61,892 bases of DNA from Parachlamydiales bacterium (GCA_015661075.1 JACVQJ010000008.1:1-61892); one strand, 5' to 3'; positions 32,403-41,138 are shown, numbered from the stretch's first letter. Program-made: numbers and translations. The notes: generated by a model not told the origin, from the letters alone.

Positions 32403-34622
32403 CTAATCCTTATATGTGAACTCGCAAAAAGGTATATGAGCATCTTGTGCATCCCGAGGAACGACATTACCAAATTTATCATACGTCTTCCCCTCTTTTG
32501 TCAAAATCACATAAGGTTCTTGTTGACATAGGTTTGGACTGTGAGGTTTCCCAGGCATCACTCTAATTGATGTTTTTGGCATGTTTGGATCGAGATATTC
32601 CATACCTGCGCCTTTTTCTGTTATTCTCACCAGAAAATTCACAGGAATGCCAACGGGTCTATCAAAAGTTGGGATGCCATACTGATGGATAAGATTTCTA
32701 ATTTCTGTTTCAGGCATGGGTGTATTTATGTATGGATTGAGCTCTTCCTTAGCATTTTTGAAGAGGTCATAAGACGCTTGCAACTCTGGCTTTCCTGCAA
32801 AAAAATCTCGCCCCTTACCAACGACCTGCTCCAGGTTCCCTGCCTGTTTGAGCTCCGCCATCTGCTTGGCAGTCAGGCCAAGATCTTCGCCTGCTGTGAG
32901 AATCCGTTCAGCTGAGGTAATTACTTCTCCTATGTTGATTCCGGCGTTGCTTCCTTTGGCAACAGCTTCGAGAACAAATACCTTCTCTGCTGATTGCAAG
33001 TTCTTGCAGATGGCCCCGAATTCCTTCACTGCAATCGAGCCCTTTGCGACTACTTTCGCAGCTCCTCCTGGAAGGAGAATATCTGCGCCATGCCTACCAA
33101 ATGCATATCCGGCCAACTCGCCTTTTTTGCTGTCCGGCAAGGTATCCCACTGTGTAATCAATTCGTGCACTTCAGGGGAAAGCGCAGCACCAACCGTCTC
33201 CCATTCTCCCGCCTTAACGAGTTGGCTGAGAGTGGCAAATGATTCATACACCTGTGAGCCGGTTTGAATGGGATGTGATACGAGATCGGTCAGAAAGAGC
33301 AGCATTCCTTCCCCCGAATCGTAAATTCCCTTTGGCAGCCCCTTAGCAAAGCCAAGCGAGAAATCGGTGACGGAGAACTCTTTGGGTGCTAATGACGTAT
33401 ACTGGTTATAATCCTGAATGCAAGCATCATATTGCCCCAGCTCAAATTGAACGGAGCCTCTTCCAAGATATGAAGTCGCGTTGGCAGGTTCTATTTCGAT
33501 TGCCGTGTTAAAGTCTTGAAGCGCTTGGCTATAATATCCGGTAGATAAGGCCCAATCTCCGCGAGCCTGATAAGACAAAACGTTTAATTCAGGGGTAATG
33601 TGTACTTTTTCATCGAAAATAATGGGCAGGCCGCTTGGGAAATGAGGAAATATCAGGGGCGCTTCTGTTTTGAATTGTTCAGATGAGTTCAACCAATGGG
33701 TTACCCATGAATTTCCGGAGGGAGGATTGAGCAAAATCTCATCGTAGCTGGAAAACCGGCCATCAAAGTGTACGCCGCTATCGCCAAAGGTTATTTTTCC
33801 TGGAAAGGGAGTGGGATCAAAGGTTTCAAATGGATAATCTATTTTAGGGGCTTCGGTTGGAGGAGAGGGGTTTGGTATGGGATGAGGTTTCTCCTCGCTC
33901 TTTTGGTCGGAAGCTCCTGCCACTCCTGCTGCGCCCCCAGCGGCAGCGACGCCAGCCGCAGCTTCCTCCCCCGCAACAATAGCTATCACAACAATAGTTG
34001 CCACAACCGCTACGATAGCTGCTGTGATGAGGATTGCCTTTTTATGCTTCTTCCAGAATTTGGCCACTTTATGGCCAATTTTCCCCATGGCTCCTTTTGG
34101 TTTCCCCTTCGCACAAACAAGCATGTTATTTGCATCTCTGAGTTCTTCGATGTCCTTTTTCAGCAGCTTCTTGGCATCAGAGTCCTGGGCTGCGCTATGA
34201 TTTGCTAGCTGTTCGAGTAAATTGATTTTTTCTTTCTTTTTTGTCCTCGTATCCTGGTCTGTAGGAGTAACAAGATCGAGAATTCTTTGTATGACTGGAG
34301 CCAGCGCGTCTATTTCTTCATTGGTAATTGCGCGATTCTTTAAACTTGGAATGCCTAAATTAGCTAGAGCGCTCTTTGTCTTCTCGTAAATATCTTCGTC
34401 AACATCGGTAATTTTTGCGCCGTTGTCATTCAGCCATAAAGGATCGAAGTTGGGTGGAGAGTACGTGCTATCGCTTTTCAGCCGACGCCAACCACTGCGT
34501 GAGGATGAAAAGATAATCGCATTTGTTTCTAATTGAGTGAGACAGGGTTTTGGAGTTGACTCTGTTACGTTGAGGCCATCCAAAGAGAGGCCCACATCAA
34601 ATTCTAATTGTTGAACTTCCAC
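32403..34622 (-). CDS. Polymorphic toxin candidate with TPR repeats
   Basis: A 739-residue multidomain protein. Residues 1-190 are mostly polar and helical. Residues 196-218 (ITAAIVAVVATIVVIAIVAG) are a membrane segment followed by an Ala/Gly-rich tract. A proline-rich linker (about 245-280) follows. Two TPR motifs occupy about 346-415. Residues 420-530 (YAFGRHGADILLPGG) resemble pretoxin spacers. The last ~85 residues, with ITEKGAGMEYLDP, IRVMPGKPHSP, and KTYDKFGNVVPRDAQDAHIP, match in style a compact toxin domain common at the end of polymorphic toxins; I do not know its target. The start is GTG with AGAGGA five bases upstream. No Sec signal is evident, so export may be by type III secretion or another leaderless route. 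Confidence 0.65.
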   Translation of the reverse strand: MEVQQLEFDVGLSLDGLNVTESTPKPCLTQLETNAIIFSSSRSGWRRLKSDSTYSPPNFDPLWLNDNGAKITDVDEDIYEKTKSALANLGIPSLKNRAITNEEIDALAPVIQRILDLVTPTDQDTRTKKKEKINLLEQLANHSAAQDSDAKKLLKKDIEELRDANNMLVCAKGKPKGAMGKIGHKVAKFWKKHKKAILITAAIVAVVATIVVIAIVAGEEAAAGVAAAGGAAGVAGASDQKSEEKPHPIPNPSPPTEAPKIDYPFETFDPTPFPGKITFGDSGVHFDGRFSSYDEILLNPPSGNSWVTHWLNSSEQFKTEAPLIFPHFPSGLPIIFDEKVHITPELNVLSYQARGDWALSTGYYSQALQDFNTAIEIEPANATSYLGRGSVQFELGQYDACIQDYNQYTSLAPKEFSVTDFSLGFAKGLPKGIYDSGEGMLLFLTDLVSHPIQTGSQVYESFATLSQLVKAGEWETVGAALSPEVHELITQWDTLPDSKKGELAGYAFGRHGADILLPGGAAKVVAKGSIAVKEFGAICKNLQSAEKVFVLEAVAKGSNAGINIGEVITSAERILTAGEDLGLTAKQMAELKQAGNLEQVVGKGRDFFAGKPELQASYDLFKNAKEELNPYINTPMPETEIRNLIHQYGIPTFDRPVGIPVNFLVRITEKGAGMEYLDPNMPKTSIRVMPGKPHSPNLCQQEPYVILTKEGKTYDKFGNVVPRDAQDAHIPFCEFTYKD

Positions 34623-34663
34623 GGAAATCCTCTAAAATAAACGCTTTGATTTTGCGGCAATTG

Positions 34664-34718
34664 CGATTTAAAATTGAAGTGAATAAAATGCTTACAAACG
34701 TATTTAAATTTTAAATCG
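34664..34718. promoter_or_regulatory. Inverted repeat upstream of the toxin gene
   Basis: CGATTTAAAATT (34664-34675) and AATTTTAAATCG (34707-34718) are perfect 12-base inverted arms, 31 bases apart, starting 42 bases upstream of the toxin GTG. They are AT-rich and could bind a regulator or bend the promoter region. There is no downstream T-tract in the toxin direction. Confidence 0.4.
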
Positions 34719-34892
34719 AACTAATGGTTTGTTCAAATTACTTGGAAAGGGACGCCATTCCTGTGATTGACATAAAACGCACCAATCCTTGATATCATTA
34801 GAGATATGGGATTTTTGTTTAACTGGAGCTTGAGCAAAAATAATAAAAGCGACAATCCAGCGAATCATTTGATTATTTCTAAATAACGTTTT

Positions 34893-34965
34893 TGGAGCGT
34901 ATCGGATTCGAACCGATTGCCTCAACAATGCCATTGTTGCGCTCTACCAATTGAGCTAACGCCCC
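34893..34965 (-). tRNA. tRNA-Ala (anticodon GGC)
   Basis: On the minus strand a full cloverleaf folds. The acceptor GGGGCGT pairs with ACGCTCC (one G-T pair), and the D-arm is GCTC/GAGC. The anticodon stem is CAACA/TGTTG with loop ATGGCAT (anticodon GGC, reading GCC alanine codons). The T-arm is ATCGG-TTCGAAT-CCGAT and the discriminator base is A. The CCA end is not encoded, so it must be added enzymatically. Confidence 0.95.
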
Positions 34966-35084
34966 ATTAGGAGACCATGGAGATCTCCATAAGAATCCTA
35001 AGATGTTACGGGAGCCGGCCATTTCGTGACAATAGTTCTGGAATTCGTCTAAACTTCCATTTATACAAGCCGAGTGGTGGAAAA

Positions 35085-36251
35085 ATGATTTTTGACAACG
35101 TTCCGGAAGCACCTCCCGATGCCGTGTTTGGTCTGTTGGGCGCCTTTAGCGCCGATTCACGGCCGCAGAAAGTCAATCTGCTCGTCGGCATCTATAAAAA
35201 CGAACAGCTCCAAAATGAAATGATGCCCTCTGTGATTGAGGCTAAATCACAGGTATTGCCCGATGTGTCTCTAGCCGATTACTTGCCGATGGATGGCTCT
35301 CGCGACTTTGTGGAAGCGGTTGGCTCTTTGGTGTTTGGCGACGGAAATGTCTATGGCGCCCAAGCGATTGGCGGGACCGGCGCGCTGCGGATTGGCGGCG
35401 AGTTTTTGGCTCAGGAAGTGGGCAAGACGATCTATATTCCAGAGTTCTCCTGGCCCAACCATCGATCGATTTTTGAAAGAGCGGGTTTTTGCGTCGAAAC
35501 CTATCCCTATTACGAGAGGACCCGACATGAGTTCGATGCGAATGGATGTTTGGCCTTTTTGGAAAAACTGCCCAAGCGCAGCATTGTGCTATTCCATGCG
35601 GCGTGCCATAACCCGACGGGCTGCGATCCCCAAATGAAAGAATGGGCCCAGATCGCTCGCGTTGTGCGCGAGCGCCAATTGCTGCCCTTTTTCGACTTTG
35701 CCTATCAGGGCCTCGGCGATGGGTTGGAAAAAGACGCCGCGGCCATTCGTTTATTTTTGAGCGAAGGACTGGAATTTCTCGTCGCTTATTCGTGTTCTAA
35801 AAATTTTAGTATGTATTGTCAGAGGGTCGGCGCATTGTTTGTCGTTACGCGCAACGGGTCTTTGAAAACCAAGATCGCCAGCCAGATCAAGCGGATCGTC
35901 CGCGCTGAGTTTTCCAATCCGCCGGCGCATGGAGCGATGATCGTTACGCATATTCTGAAGGGAAATCTGCGCTCACAGTGGGAAAGCGAGCTGGAAAAGA
36001 TGCGCAAGCGCCTCCACCAGATGCGCTGCGAGTTCGTTCGGCGGCTGATGGCTAAAAAAACGAGCACCGATTTTCGTTCGCTTTTAGAGCACAAGGGCAT
36101 GTTTTCATTCATCGATCTGGAAAAGCAGCAGGTGCAGCAATTGAGGGAAAAATTTGGGATTTATATGCTGGACAATGGCCGGATCAATATCGCCGGATTG
36201 AATCATAAAAATCTCGATTACGTGGCGGATCACATTATTCAGGTAATCTAA
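35085..36251 (+). CDS. tyrB: Aromatic/aspartate aminotransferase
   Basis: A 388-residue class I PLP aminotransferase of the AspC/TyrB type. The opening PPDAVFGLLGAFSADSRPQKVNLLVGIYKNE is typical of the family (given as PPDAVFGLL...KVNLLVGIYKNE). GGTGALRIGGEFL binds the cofactor phosphate, HAACHNPTGCDP and FFDFAYQGLGDG are conserved, and SCSKNFSMYCQRVGAL carries the PLP lysine. It transfers amino groups between glutamate and aspartate or aromatic amino acids. I chose the ATG at 35085, where homology begins. The stop overlaps the next start (TAATG). A tRNA-Ala lies upstream on the other strand. The order tyrB then MreC-like is as in C. trachomatis CT637-CT638. Confidence 0.9.
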   Translation: MIFDNVPEAPPDAVFGLLGAFSADSRPQKVNLLVGIYKNEQLQNEMMPSVIEAKSQVLPDVSLADYLPMDGSRDFVEAVGSLVFGDGNVYGAQAIGGTGALRIGGEFLAQEVGKTIYIPEFSWPNHRSIFERAGFCVETYPYYERTRHEFDANGCLAFLEKLPKRSIVLFHAACHNPTGCDPQMKEWAQIARVVRERQLLPFFDFAYQGLGDGLEKDAAAIRLFLSEGLEFLVAYSCSKNFSMYCQRVGALFVVTRNGSLKTKIASQIKRIVRAEFSNPPAHGAMIVTHILKGNLRSQWESELEKMRKRLHQMRCEFVRRLMAKKTSTDFRSLLEHKGMFSFIDLEKQQVQQLREKFGIYMLDNGRINIAGLNHKNLDYVADHIIQVI

Positions 36252-37357
36252 TGGCTAAATTGCCGTATCTGTTTTTGGGGTTATGTCTTTTCGCTCTCGT
36301 CAATTTGCCGCAAGAATGGGCCAATCGGTGGCGCTCCAATGTGGTCGGTGCCATTTCACCCGCCTGGCAATCGGTCGGAACCGCGTTGGATCGGCCCGAC
36401 GATTCTTTGCAAGCCATCGAGATTGCATCATTGCGCACTCAAAACGAAGTGCTCCGGAAATGGATGGAGGATGAACAGCGGCAGCACACCAAATCTGAAA
36501 CGCTGGCGGCTCTGCTAAAGTCCAAAGAAATTCCCAACGATGCTCAGCGGCTGATTCAAAAAGAGCTGCATTATATTGCGATGCGCTCTGCATCGATGCC
36601 GGCTCAGGTGATTTTTCGCGAGGCGTCATCGTGGAGCAGCTGTTTGTGGATATCTGTGGGCGAAGCGGATAACGGCGTTATGGGGCGAACGATAGTGGCA
36701 CAGAACAGTCCTGTCATTGCGAACAACGCGCTCATCGGTGTGGTGGAATATGTGGGTTCTTCGCAATCGCGCGTCCGGTTAATCACCGACGCCGGTCTCG
36801 TTCCGGCCGTGCGCGCTGTGCGCGGCGGCGCCCAAACAAGCGAGATCTGGCAGCATGTCGATGATTTATTGACCCGCGTTCGGGTGCGGGCGGATCTTTT
36901 TTCATCAAGCGAAGAACAAAATCGCTTTGTCGACATTTTGTCCGCTTTCAAGGGACGCCTGATCGCAGGGCAGGAAGAGAGATTGGCGAAGGGGGAGATT
37001 TGCGGCTGCAGCGAACATTATTTCCGATCGCAAAACGCGCTTTTGAAAGGGATCGGCTTCAATTATGATTTTGCCGACGAGCTGGGCCCGGCGCGCGATC
37101 TTCGATCGGGGCGGCCGCTCGGCGTTCATTCGCAGGAGGGCCGCGCGCTCATCCAGATCGGAGATCTCCTCGTCACAAGCGGATTGGACGGCATTTTTCC
37201 CACCGGCATTCCCGTTGCGATCGCTACGAAAATCGAACTGCTCAATGAGGGCAGCTTTACATACGATCTGGAGGCGAAACCAGCCGCCGGAGATCTGATG
37301 GATCTCAGCGTGGTCTTCGTATTGCCGCCTATTGGTTTAGTCAAGAGCGAATTTTAA
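36251..37357 (+). CDS. mreC: MreC-like rod-shape protein
   Basis: A 368-residue protein with an N-terminal membrane helix (LPYLFLGLCLFALVNLP, residues 4-20) and a coiled coil of about residues 50-85 (LRTQNEVLRKWMEDEQRQH). A beta-rich periplasmic domain carries VIANNALIGVVEYVGSSQSRVRLITD and, near the end, GDLLVTSGLDGIFPTGIPVAIATKI. Those two segments are hallmarks of MreC, which links the MreB cytoskeleton to peptidoglycan synthesis; chlamydiae use MreB machinery for division. An insert of about 100 residues (including LIAGQEERLAKGEICGCSEH) splits the usual beta domain. The start overlaps the tyrB stop by one base. The last 21 bases overlap the convergent gene. Confidence 0.78.
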   Translation: MAKLPYLFLGLCLFALVNLPQEWANRWRSNVVGAISPAWQSVGTALDRPDDSLQAIEIASLRTQNEVLRKWMEDEQRQHTKSETLAALLKSKEIPNDAQRLIQKELHYIAMRSASMPAQVIFREASSWSSCLWISVGEADNGVMGRTIVAQNSPVIANNALIGVVEYVGSSQSRVRLITDAGLVPAVRAVRGGAQTSEIWQHVDDLLTRVRVRADLFSSSEEQNRFVDILSAFKGRLIAGQEERLAKGEICGCSEHYFRSQNALLKGIGFNYDFADELGPARDLRSGRPLGVHSQEGRALIQIGDLLVTSGLDGIFPTGIPVAIATKIELLNEGSFTYDLEAKPAAGDLMDLSVVFVLPPIGLVKSEF

Positions 37358-38314
37358 CGGTATATCGTCGAATACTGCATTGAACGTGGCTTTTCTAATT
37401 TTGGAAAAACAGGAATGATCCTGATTGAGCCAGCAATCATAAAAATTTTCCGGAGTCACCACTCTGCCGCAGTCAAGCAGATCGCGCCCTTTTCGGTGTT
37501 GATGCGGATCGAGAAAAAACATCGGTCGGTCGAAAAACAGAAAATCATAGCCGATCGATGAGCGATCGCCGAGATAGGCATCGCATTGATCCAGTAGCGG
37601 CAGGATCGGAGGATAATCGAGCAAGAATTGCAAGTGGCCATTTTCATATTGGCCGATGAGCCGCTCGATCTCGGGGGCGTGTTTTTCCACTGTGTTGGGG
37701 TGCGGTTTGACGATCAGATTGATATCGCTCGGCAACCCCTTCGCTAGTAGGGGAAAGGCATTCCAAAATGAGCAGTTGTTTTCGCAATCTTCCCAAGTCG
37801 GTGCATAGAGGACAGTGCGCTGGTCATGAGAAAATTGCACAGGAAGGGTTTTATAAAAGTCGCGCCTCTTTTGATAATAGTGGTGGCGGAAGCGTCCGAT
37901 CCGCACGATCTTCGCCTGAATCGAGTGCTCCTTCAATACATTGGCCATTTTTTGTCCGTATACGAGCGCGATCTGGTCGTCTTTCAATGCATCGAAATAG
38001 GGAGCGATTTGGCCCTTGTCGGAGTGGCCGTGCGGCAGCCACAGGGTGGTGCAGGCGACGGGGCCGACGGCTGCTTGCAATAGCGGGCGAGAGGCGCAGC
38101 TCACCAGATGCGTCAAAGAAGAAATTTGATTGGAGAGGTGGATCGCGCTGCATTCGATAATTTTTACGTCGGGATAGTAGCGCGCAGTCAGTTCGCAGAT
38201 GGTGGGGTCGCACACCATGAGCGGCCAATTGAGCTGGGCGCAAAAGGGCGCCAGGTGATCCAAATAATGGATTGACGAATCAAAAATCAATCCGGCTGCA
38301 TTGCTATTGCTCAT
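37337..38314 (-). CDS. CDP-glycerol glycerophosphotransferase-like protein
   Basis: A 325-residue GT-B fold protein resembling TagB/TagF-type polyol-phosphate transferases. LWLPHGHSDKG (acceptor side), TVLYAPTWED, LIVKPHPNTVEKH and DAYLGDRSSIGYDFLFFDRPMFFLD are the ordered motifs of that family. In Gram-positives these enzymes build teichoic acids from CDP-glycerol. Here a role in decorating LPS or another surface glycan is more likely; the real donor is unknown. No signal peptide or membrane helix is evident, so it acts at the cytoplasmic face. Its start lies 49 bases from the chosen mutY start on the opposite strand, and its end overlaps mreC by 21 bases. Confidence 0.72.
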   Translation of the reverse strand: MSNSNAAGLIFDSSIHYLDHLAPFCAQLNWPLMVCDPTICELTARYYPDVKIIECSAIHLSNQISSLTHLVSCASRPLLQAAVGPVACTTLWLPHGHSDKGQIAPYFDALKDDQIALVYGQKMANVLKEHSIQAKIVRIGRFRHHYYQKRRDFYKTLPVQFSHDQRTVLYAPTWEDCENNCSFWNAFPLLAKGLPSDINLIVKPHPNTVEKHAPEIERLIGQYENGHLQFLLDYPPILPLLDQCDAYLGDRSSIGYDFLFFDRPMFFLDPHQHRKGRDLLDCGRVVTPENFYDCWLNQDHSCFSKIRKATFNAVFDDIPLKFALD

Positions 38315-38362
38315 TAAATGTTATTTTGCGCTACTATGGCAACTTTTGTAAATGCCGTATCT

Positions 38363-39421
38363 ATGGAAAAGAGCATCGACACAGCAGCGCTTCACAAGTG
38401 GTTTGATGAAAATCGCCGGACCTTTCCGTGGCGGGAAAATCCTACGCCCTATCGAGTCTGGATTTCCGAAGTGATGCTGCAGCAGACGCGCGCTTCCGTC
38501 GTCATTCCCTATTTCGAGCGATGGATGGAGCTTTTTCCCGATCCGCAGGTGCTGTCCCGCGCGCCGCTTGAAGAGGTAATCAAGGCGTGGGAAGGGCTGG
38601 GATATTACGGCAGAGCCCGCCATTTACATGAAGGGGCGCGCCAGATTGATTCGCAATTTAGTGGAAAAGTTCCCTCCAGGCGCGAACATCTCGAAAAAAT
38701 CAAAGGCCTGGGCCCTTACATGGTCAATGCCATTTTAAGTTTTGCATTTCATCAGCGCGCCGCCGCTGTCGATGGCAATGTCTTACGCGTTTTGGCCCGC
38801 CATTTTCTCATCGAGGAAGATATTGGCCGCAGTGCAGCGAAGAAAAACATTCAAGTGCTCGCCGATGAAATGCTGGATGCCAAACGGCCGTGGGTCACGG
38901 CCGAAGCGCTGATCGAGTTGGGGGCGACTCTGTGCCAGTCCAAGCCTCTTTGCGATGTTTGCCCTCTCCAATCGAGCTGTTTGGCGTTTAAAGAAGACAG
39001 AGCGGAAGAGTTCCCTGTCAAATCGAAGGAACAGCCGGTAACCATGTTGACGCGGTCCGTGGCTGTGATCGAAGAAAACAACTCGATTTTGCTGCGCAAG
39101 GGAGTTTTGGGCAAGATCATGGCGGATTTGTACGAGTTTCCTTATTTCGAAGGCCTCGACCGTCCGCTGCCGCAGCATATCGGCACATTATGGGGGCTGT
39201 CGACCTCGTTCGTGCGCAGCCTGCCCCTGGTCCAGCACAGCTTTACCCGCTATCAGGCCCAGCTGTTTCCGATCCATCTGCGCGCTCTCGAGCGCAAAGA
39301 GATCAAGGATTATGAATGGATCCCCCTGGAACGTGTCGGCGAGCTGCCTTTTTCGGCCGGACATAAGCGGGTGTTGGAGCACTTTCTCAAACGGATGGAT
39401 CCGCAACTGACGTTATTCTGA
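38363..39421 (+). CDS. mutY: A/G-specific adenine glycosylase
   Basis: A 352-residue MutY, which removes adenine mispaired with 8-oxoguanine. The N-terminal part has FPWRENPTPYRVWISEVMLQQTRASVVIPYF, quoted as PYRVWISEVMLQQTR, the family signature. The helix-hairpin-helix LEKIKGLGPYMVNAILSFAF and the catalytic aspartate in AAAVDGNVLRVLAR follow. Cysteines in LCQSKPLCDVCPLQSSC bind the iron-sulfur cluster with spacing C-x5-C-x2-C-x5-C; E. coli has x6 in the first interval. A NUDIX-like C-terminal domain reads 8-oxoG. Start choice is uncertain: ATG 38363 gives the usual lead length, ATG 38336 is possible, and neither has a good ribosome site. The TGA stop abuts the palindromic insertion. Confidence 0.9.
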   Translation: MEKSIDTAALHKWFDENRRTFPWRENPTPYRVWISEVMLQQTRASVVIPYFERWMELFPDPQVLSRAPLEEVIKAWEGLGYYGRARHLHEGARQIDSQFSGKVPSRREHLEKIKGLGPYMVNAILSFAFHQRAAAVDGNVLRVLARHFLIEEDIGRSAAKKNIQVLADEMLDAKRPWVTAEALIELGATLCQSKPLCDVCPLQSSCLAFKEDRAEEFPVKSKEQPVTMLTRSVAVIEENNSILLRKGVLGKIMADLYEFPYFEGLDRPLPQHIGTLWGLSTSFVRSLPLVQHSFTRYQAQLFPIHLRALERKEIKDYEWIPLERVGELPFSAGHKRVLEHFLKRMDPQLTLF

Positions 39422-39593
39422 TGGCCTTTTTCATAAATTCATCACAGAGTTCGGGCGAGCGAGGCACCGCCGGATCGGAGCGCAGCGGTTCGAATGACGA
39501 ATCCATAGCCGAAGGCGCTATGGATGAGGAAGAGGATCGATCTGGCAAAGCCGCAGCCGGTCGAACTCCTGATGAATTTATGAAAGAGGCCAT
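39421..39593. repeat. Palindromic element 3 (173 bp) inserted in frame
   Basis: The terminal inverted repeats are 39421-39453 (ATGGCCTTTTTCATAAATTC and on) and 39562-39593, complementary over about 32 bases with one single-base gap and two mismatches. The centre is the hairpin ATCCATAGC-cgaaggc-GCTATGGAT (39501-39525). A TCTG copy flanks each side (39417-39420 and 39594-39597), as expected of a 4-base target duplication. Element plus one duplication is 177 bases, 59 codons. It supplies the present start codon and N-terminal tail of the NUDIX gene and leaves the mutY stop intact. Confidence 0.82.
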
Positions 39594-40041
39594 TCTGATG
39601 AACAGCATTCACAAGCGCTCGCAGGCCAATGTCTGCGTTTATCTGATTCTCCGGCGCAAAGACCAGATTCTCTTTTCATTGAGACAAAACACTGGCTATT
39701 GCGACGGGTATTATGGACTTGTCGCGGGCCATGTCGATGTCGGCGAATCGGCTGCGCAGGCTATGATCCGCGAAGCGAATGAAGAAGCCGGCATGGATCT
39801 GACGATCGATCAGCTGAAGCCCGTTCACATCATGCATCGGGTCAGCAACCGGGTCAACGTAGACATTTTCTACGAATGCGACGCCTATCAGGGCCACATC
39901 GCCAATCAGGAGCCGGACAAATGCGGAGCGCTTACTTTTTTTCCGCTGAGTGCCCTTCCCCCCAATTGTATCGACTATGTCCTGCAAGCGATTCATGCCG
40001 CTCATCGCGGCTGTTTTTTTTCCGAGGTGGGATGGTCATGA
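39421..40041 (+). CDS. NUDIX hydrolase with palindrome-derived N-terminus
   Basis: A 206-residue protein. Residues 1-59 are encoded by palindromic element 3 and its duplication: low-complexity, acidic, rich in Ser/Gly/Glu. The NUDIX domain begins at M60 (NSIHKRSQANVCVYLILRRKD), the likely ancestral start at 39598. The Nudix box is complete: GHVDVGESAAQAMIREANEE followed by AGM, with the metal-binding REANEE. It hydrolyses a nucleoside-diphosphate derivative; substrate unknown, and sitting behind mutY, nucleotide-pool cleaning is a fair guess. Without the insertion, mutY and this gene would overlap as TGATG. Initiation at 39421 (TGATG overlap with mutY) or at 39598 are both possible. The stop overlaps the next gene. 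Confidence 0.85.
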   Translation: MAFFINSSQSSGERGTAGSERSGSNDESIAEGAMDEEEDRSGKAAAGRTPDEFMKEAILMNSIHKRSQANVCVYLILRRKDQILFSLRQNTGYCDGYYGLVAGHVDVGESAAQAMIREANEEAGMDLTIDQLKPVHIMHRVSNRVNVDIFYECDAYQGHIANQEPDKCGALTFFPLSALPPNCIDYVLQAIHAAHRGCFFSEVGWS

Positions 40042-41138
40042 ACATCTTGCATTTGGAAGCATCGCCCGGATGGGGCGGCCAGGAAATCCGCATTTTGCGC
40101 GAGGCGGAGGGCATGCGCCATCGCGGGCATACGGTGATTTTCGCCGTGATGAAGGGCGGAGGGTTAGTCTTTGAGGCATGTAAAGCGGGCTTTACAGTCT
40201 ATGAAATTCAGTATCGAAGGTGGGCCTGGGCCTGGACGTTGCTGCGCCTGCTGATTTTGATGCAGCGCCATCAGATCGACATCGTCAACACCCACTCCTC
40301 GCTCGATAGCTGGATCGGGGCCATGGCGGCTCGATTTATGCGGATCCCCATTGTGCGCACCCGCCATCTCTCGACGCCGATCAAGCAGGGACTCAATAGC
40401 CGCCTTCTCTATGGAACCCTCGCTGACTACGTAGTGACGACCTGTTCGTCGATTTTGCCAATGATCGCCGAACAGTCGGGGAAATCGCGCTCATTGATGC
40501 GCTGCATTGCGACCGGGGTAGATCCCGAACGCATGCAGGAATCGAAGGAGCGCGTATTGGAATTTCGCCGGTCATTAAATCTGTCGCCGGATGATTTTCT
40601 TGTCGGCACTGCGTGTTTTATGCGCTCATGGAAAGGGATCAATGACTTTCTCGCCGCGGCCCATATTTTGCGAAATCAGAAACGTCTGCGCTGGGTGATT
40701 ATCGGCGGCGGCCATCAGGACGCCTATCGGCGCAGGGCGCAAGAGCTGCAGCTCGAGAATATTGTCCATTTTACAGGCCATCTGCCGAATCCGGTATTTG
40801 CCCTGCAGGCGATCGATGCGTTTGCCTTGCTGAGCACCGCGCACGAAGGCATTTCGCAAGCGATATTGCAGGCCGCGTTTTTACAAAAGCCCCTCATCGC
40901 CACGCCGGTCGGCGGGTCGGGGGAGGTTTGTCTGGACGGGCAAACGGGTCTGATTGTTCCGCCGTTTTCACCAGAAAAGGTTTCTGAGGCGGTGTTGCGA
41001 TTGATGCAAGATCCGAAGATGGGCGTGCGTCTGGGCCAAAACGGCCGCGAGAGGGTGCTCAACCATTATACTTTGCTGCATACCCTCGATGAAATGGAGG
41101 CGGTGTATCGGGACGTCTTGAGGTCGAATGGCTATTAG
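40038..41138 (+). CDS. GT4 family glycosyltransferase
   Basis: A 366-residue GT-B enzyme of family 4. The N-terminal domain opens MNILHLEASPGWGGQEIRIL (glycine loop), with DIVNTHSSLDSWIGAMAARF following. The C-terminal donor domain has WVIIGGGHQDAYRRRAQEL, FTGHLPNPVFALQAIDAF and HEGISQAILQAAFLQKPLIA, containing the E-x7-E type site (first Glu in HEG). It probably adds a sugar to LPS or another glycan. The ATG at 40038 overlaps the NUDIX stop (ATGA), which decides the start over the ATG at 40032. It runs into the next gene with an 11-base overlap. Confidence 0.85.
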   Translation: MNILHLEASPGWGGQEIRILREAEGMRHRGHTVIFAVMKGGGLVFEACKAGFTVYEIQYRRWAWAWTLLRLLILMQRHQIDIVNTHSSLDSWIGAMAARFMRIPIVRTRHLSTPIKQGLNSRLLYGTLADYVVTTCSSILPMIAEQSGKSRSLMRCIATGVDPERMQESKERVLEFRRSLNLSPDDFLVGTACFMRSWKGINDFLAAAHILRNQKRLRWVIIGGGHQDAYRRRAQELQLENIVHFTGHLPNPVFALQAIDAFALLSTAHEGISQAILQAAFLQKPLIATPVGGSGEVCLDGQTGLIVPPFSPEKVSEAVLRLMQDPKMGVRLGQNGRERVLNHYTLLHTLDEMEAVYRDVLRSNGY

